DNA from: Magnetovibrio sp.
GTDB taxonomy: Bacteria > Pseudomonadota > Alphaproteobacteria > Rhodospirillales > Magnetovibrionaceae
DNA length: 8,253 nt
Assembly (NCBI GenBank): GCA_016763895.1
Contig: JAESSV010000231.1
Coordinates: 1 to 8,253, forward strand
Direction: 5' to 3'
The notes beneath the pieces are model-generated. The model did not search any database. It had not been told where the DNA came from and was given only the letters and a program-made list of their open reading frames with translations. Below, in pieces: positions 6,239 to 8,253 of this stretch (position 1 is its first letter; each line of letters opens with the position of its first letter). A program made the position numbers and the translations under genes.

Positions 6239-7383
6239 GCCTGCTTCTGCCGATTATTGCGGCGGAAATAAAATCCCAAGGCCCCCTATCGGTTGCCCGT
6301 TATATGGCCATGGCTTTGGGTCATGACCAGTACGGGTATTACACAAAACAAGACCCCTTCGGCGCTCAAGGCGATTTCATCACATCACCGGAAATCAGCC
6401 AAATGTTTGGCGAGATGTTGGGGTTGTGGTGTGCGGCGGTGGATCAATCCCTAGGCCTTTCTGGCCCCATAAATCTGGTTGAACTTGGCCCCGGACGGGG
6501 GACGTTGATGTGTGATGCCTTGCGCGCGGCTGGTTCTGTGCCCGGGTTTTTAGAACGCGTGCGGGTGTCGTTGGTGGAAACCAGCCCGGTGCTTCGGGCG
6601 CGCCAAAAAACAAGTCTAGAGCCCTTTGACGTCGAGGTTACGTGGTATGACCGTTTCGAAGACGTCACAGAAGGCCCCATGTTGGTGATTGGAAATGAAT
6701 TCTTTGACGCGATGCCCGTGCACCAATATGTGCGCGCCAAAGACGGATGGTTTGAACGCTTGGTGGGATTGGCAAAAGATCAAAGCACGTTGGTGTTTGA
6801 GCTGTCCGCTGACAAAATTGATCAAAACCTTATTGCAGAGGTGTTGTTGAATACGGCAAAAATAGATGACGTGTTTGAAGATCAAGCCATATCGAAAACC
6901 ATTATGACCAAGATTGCCGAACGCCTTGTGGCCCACGGCGGGGCCGCCGTGTTCTTGGACTATGGTCATGACCAACACGCGCTGGGCGATACCTTTCAAG
7001 CCATGAGAACGCACCAGTTTGTGGATGTTCTGTCCAATCCGGGCGATCAGGACTTAACGGTTCATGTGGATTTTGAACAGATGTCCCAGGCCGCAAAAAA
7101 AGCCGGGGCCGATGTTTATGGACCCCTGGCGCAAGGGGTCTTTTTGGAAAGCCTTGGTTTACGTCAACGGGCCGGAGCCTTGAAAGCCTCCGCGACCCAA
7201 GATCAACTTTTTGACGTGAACAGAGCCTACAGCCGTCTCACCAGCCCGGAACAAATGGGCAGCCTGTTTCGGGTGATAGCGCTTGGTTCGTCGGGGCAAC
7301 GTATGGGTTCGTCGGGGCAAAGTACGGGTTCGTCGGGGCAAAATGCGCGCCCTAAAGATTTGAATGTACCGCCATGGTCTTGA
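6235..7383 (+). CDS. MidA/NDUFAF7-family SAM-dependent methyltransferase
   Basis: This 382-residue class I methyltransferase belongs to the MidA/NDUFAF7 family. The human member dimethylates an arginine of complex I subunit NDUFS2; the bacterial substrate is not firmly known, but the NuoD homologue is the natural guess. Family landmarks: LSVARYMAMALGHDQYGYYT (18-37), GAQGDFITSPEISQMFGE (43-60), the SAM-binding VELGPGRGTL (82-91), VETSPVLRARQ, GNEFFDAMPVHQ (153-164), GGAAVFLDYGHD, and the late HVDFEQM. The start overlaps the lgt stop (ATGA). Near the C-terminus, residues 351-371 are three 7-residue repeats beginning GSSGQ, encoded by a 21-base tandem repeat, followed by a short tail PKDLNVPPWS. 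That flexible stretch follows the catalytic domain and probably does not affect activity. Confidence 0.94.
   Translation: MSLLLPIIAAEIKSQGPLSVARYMAMALGHDQYGYYTKQDPFGAQGDFITSPEISQMFGEMLGLWCAAVDQSLGLSGPINLVELGPGRGTLMCDALRAAGSVPGFLERVRVSLVETSPVLRARQKTSLEPFDVEVTWYDRFEDVTEGPMLVIGNEFFDAMPVHQYVRAKDGWFERLVGLAKDQSTLVFELSADKIDQNLIAEVLLNTAKIDDVFEDQAISKTIMTKIAERLVAHGGAAVFLDYGHDQHALGDTFQAMRTHQFVDVLSNPGDQDLTVHVDFEQMSQAAKKAGADVYGPLAQGVFLESLGLRQRAGALKASATQDQLFDVNRAYSRLTSPEQMGSLFRVIALGSSGQRMGSSGQSTGSSGQNARPKDLNVPPWS
7285..7347 (+). repeat. Three 21-base tandem repeats in the methyltransferase gene
   Basis: Units at 7285-7305, 7306-7326 and 7327-7347 share the 15-base core GGTTCGTCGGGGCAA and differ mainly in the last six bases. 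Each encodes GSSGQ plus two variable residues (RM, ST, NA). The repeats are in frame. Confidence 0.95.
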
Positions 7384-7401
7384 TAGCCCTATATCAAAGA
7401 C
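7377..7401. terminator. Imperfect hairpin across the convergent stop codons
   Basis: GTCTTGATA (7377-7385) can pair with TATCAAAGAC (7392-7401), with one bulged A and a 6-base loop. It spans the stop codons of the methyltransferase (plus) and the small repeat gene (minus), which converge with a five-base gap. There is no clear T-run, so a role in ending transcription in both directions is only possible. Confidence 0.35.
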
Positions 7402-7784
7402 ACACAGCCGATGGCATCTTCGCGCGATTGGGTGGTGTTTTGCACGCGGGCGCTGAAATCATTTTTTTGGGTGGTGTTGCGTAAGGAAATGATGTCTTTG
7501 GACTGCCAATCGCCAATGACCGTATCGCCAATGTCCATGATAAACTGGCTTGATGTTTCCAAAACCACATAGGATTTTTCATCGATTTTGACGGCGATGG
7601 CGCCCAAGGCATGATTGATGGCAATAACAGTTGCGGTCATTTCTTGTTCCCAGCCTTTATCCCAGTCTTCGTCCCAGTCTTTATCCCAGTCTTTATCCCA
7701 GTCTTCGTCCCAGTCTTCGTCCCAGTCTTTATCCCAGTCTTTATTCCTGTGATTTGCACTTAAATCTACCATTGCCCAGAGCAT
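7389..7784 (-). CDS. Hypothetical protein with (K/E)DWD repeats and a small conserved-looking domain
   Basis: I do not recognise a named family. From the ATG at 7784 the protein has 131 residues: a short lead (1-14), eight four-residue repeats of KDWD or EDWD (15-46), then about 83 residues from MTATVIAINHALGAIAVKI onward. The last part alternates hydrophobic residues as in a small beta-barrel (AVKIDEKSYVVLE, IGDTVIGDW, SLRNTTQ, RVQNTTQS). It resembles small uncharacterised proteins I recall of the form 'TVIAI..GM.AV...Y.VFEL..IGD.I.G...S.G...L.N.T', perhaps OB-like. Two starts are plausible: ATG 7784 (AAGAAG nine bases upstream), which includes the repeats, or ATG 7640 (GGGA seven bases upstream), which gives only the domain and puts the repeats in the leader. 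The repeats keep the frame of the long form. There is no signal peptide or membrane segment. The gene is antisense to its neighbours and splits the methyltransferase from pgeF. Confidence 0.65.
   Translation of the reverse strand: MLWAMVDLSANHRNKDWDKDWDEDWDEDWDKDWDKDWDEDWDKGWEQEMTATVIAINHALGAIAVKIDEKSYVVLETSSQFIMDIGDTVIGDWQSKDIISLRNTTQKNDFSARVQNTTQSREDAIGCVSLI
7647..7742 (-). repeat. Eight 12-base tandem repeats encoding (K/E)DWD
   Basis: On the minus strand each unit is (A/G)AAGACTGGGA(T/C), with the last unit degenerate (AAAGGCTGGGAA). The first residues of the units run K K E E K K E K. Units 1 and 5 are identical, as are units 2 and 6, and 3 and 7 differ by one base, which points to duplication of a 48-base block of four units. 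Unit length is a multiple of three, so gain or loss of units would not break the frame. Confidence 0.95.
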
Positions 7785-7856
7785 TTCAACAAACTTCTTT
7801 GCTTTTGGGGGGGCTTTCTTGTTGGCTTTCGCGCAGGTTATCTTTTAAATGGGGCT

Positions 7857-8253
7857 ATGTTCAAAATAAACAACCTGATTCTTCGGCGTGTTCAACATGG
7901 TTTTTTGTCCCGTAAAGGCGGCGTGAGCCAAGGTGTTTATACGTCGTTAAATTGCGCCTATGGCTCAAACGATGCTTTTGAAAACGTAGCTGAAAACCGC
8001 AGACGCGCCGTGCGCCGTGCGGGTTTAAATAGCGCACCGTTGGTGAGGTGTTCGCAAATTCATTCCGCGCGCGTGGTGACGGTTGTGGCTCCCTGGGCTC
8101 CCGACCAAGCCCCCGAGGCCGATGCCTTGGTCACCAACATAGCCTCAATTGCGTTGGGGGTGTTGACCGCTGATTGTGTCCCAGTGCTGTTTGCGGATGT
8201 AAATGCGGGGGTTGTTGGGGCGGCAATCATAGCTTTGGAAAAGAAATATGGTG
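7857..8253 (+). CDS. pgeF: PgeF/YfiH-family multicopper-oxidase-fold protein, 5' part, with corrupted 3' edge
   Basis: The frame from ATG 7857 is open to the window end (132 residues). It matches the YfiH/PgeF family: RRVQHGFLSRKGGVSQGVYTSLN near the start, ENVAENRRRAV, SQIHSARVV (His69), EADALVT and LGVLTADCVPVLFAD (Cys107). E. coli PgeF removes mis-incorporated L-Ser from UDP-MurNAc; other members act as purine nucleosidases or phenol oxidases. The family's third metal or catalytic residue is the His of an HAGW motif. Here AGVVGAA ends at residue 123, and residue 124, where that His belongs, reads Ile, followed by IALEKKYG. CAT and TTTGGAAA remain in the last bases in other frames, as if small insertions and deletions had hit the motif. 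A weak promoter (TTGGCT 7822-7827, TTAAAT 7845-7850, 17 apart) would start transcripts almost at the ATG. GGGG just before the ATG is a poor ribosome binding site. Confidence 0.85.
   Translation, partial: MFKINNLILRRVQHGFLSRKGGVSQGVYTSLNCAYGSNDAFENVAENRRRAVRRAGLNSAPLVRCSQIHSARVVTVVAPWAPDQAPEADALVTNIASIALGVLTADCVPVLFADVNAGVVGAAIIALEKKYG

Noticed and set aside
7647..7742. CRISPR-like array
   Set aside because: The units are 12 bases, directly adjacent and without spacers, so this is a simple tandem repeat.
7819..7843. TTGTTG/TTATCT as a pgeF promoter
   Set aside because: The spacer is only 13 bases, outside the workable range.
7631..7915. Plus-strand open frame with a PSLYPSLR repeat running into pgeF
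   Set aside because: A 12-base repeat stays open in several frames on both strands. This frame overlaps the real pgeF start out of frame, and the part after the repeat has no coherent protein character.

Overview
The window looks like an ordinary stretch of an alphaproteobacterial chromosome, probably Rhodospirillales-like. This rests on protein similarity recalled from memory and on gene content: a YbjN-family protein next to proC, then ubiK, lgt, a MidA/NDUFAF7 methyltransferase and pgeF. I recall that set as commonly clustered in this class. No database search was possible. Base composition is moderately GC-rich, and coding is dense, with no gene-free stretch above 300 bases.

Layout from left to right. 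(1) 3-1637, plus: the end of an OmpR-type response regulator and its EnvZ-like sensor kinase. (2) 1642-3710, minus: a YbjN-family protein and proC, five bases apart and probably one operon, then a periplasmic dihaem cytochrome c that converges on the kinase gene. (3) 3711-3966: a 256-base gap with nested inverted repeats and repeated GAATCG words. (4) 3967-4311, minus: ubiK, divergent from hldD across a compact promoter region. Both -35 boxes there lie in the arms of one perfect inverted repeat. (5) 4445-7383, plus: hldD, lgt and the MidA-like methyltransferase, tightly packed; lgt and the methyltransferase overlap by ATGA. (6) 7389-7784, minus: a small unrecognised gene with eight 12-base repeats encoding (K/E)DWD. 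(7) 7857-8253, plus: the start of pgeF, whose reading goes wrong in the last ~28 bases.

Together the genes serve the cell envelope and the respiratory chain. HldD makes the heptose precursor of the lipopolysaccharide core, and Lgt lipidates prolipoproteins. UbiK assists ubiquinone synthesis, and MidA/NDUFAF7 proteins are linked to complex I assembly. The DHC cytochrome carries electrons in the periplasm. PgeF repairs peptidoglycan precursors, and ProC makes proline.

I found no mobile element, CRISPR array, RNA gene or clear new multi-gene system. The most unusual items are the symmetric ubiK/hldD promoter, the antisense KDWD-repeat gene between the methyltransferase and pgeF, the repeat-rich gap upstream of the YbjN gene, three separate in-frame tandem duplications (proC, the methyltransferase, the KDWD gene), and the loss of the pgeF HAGW motif at the window edge.
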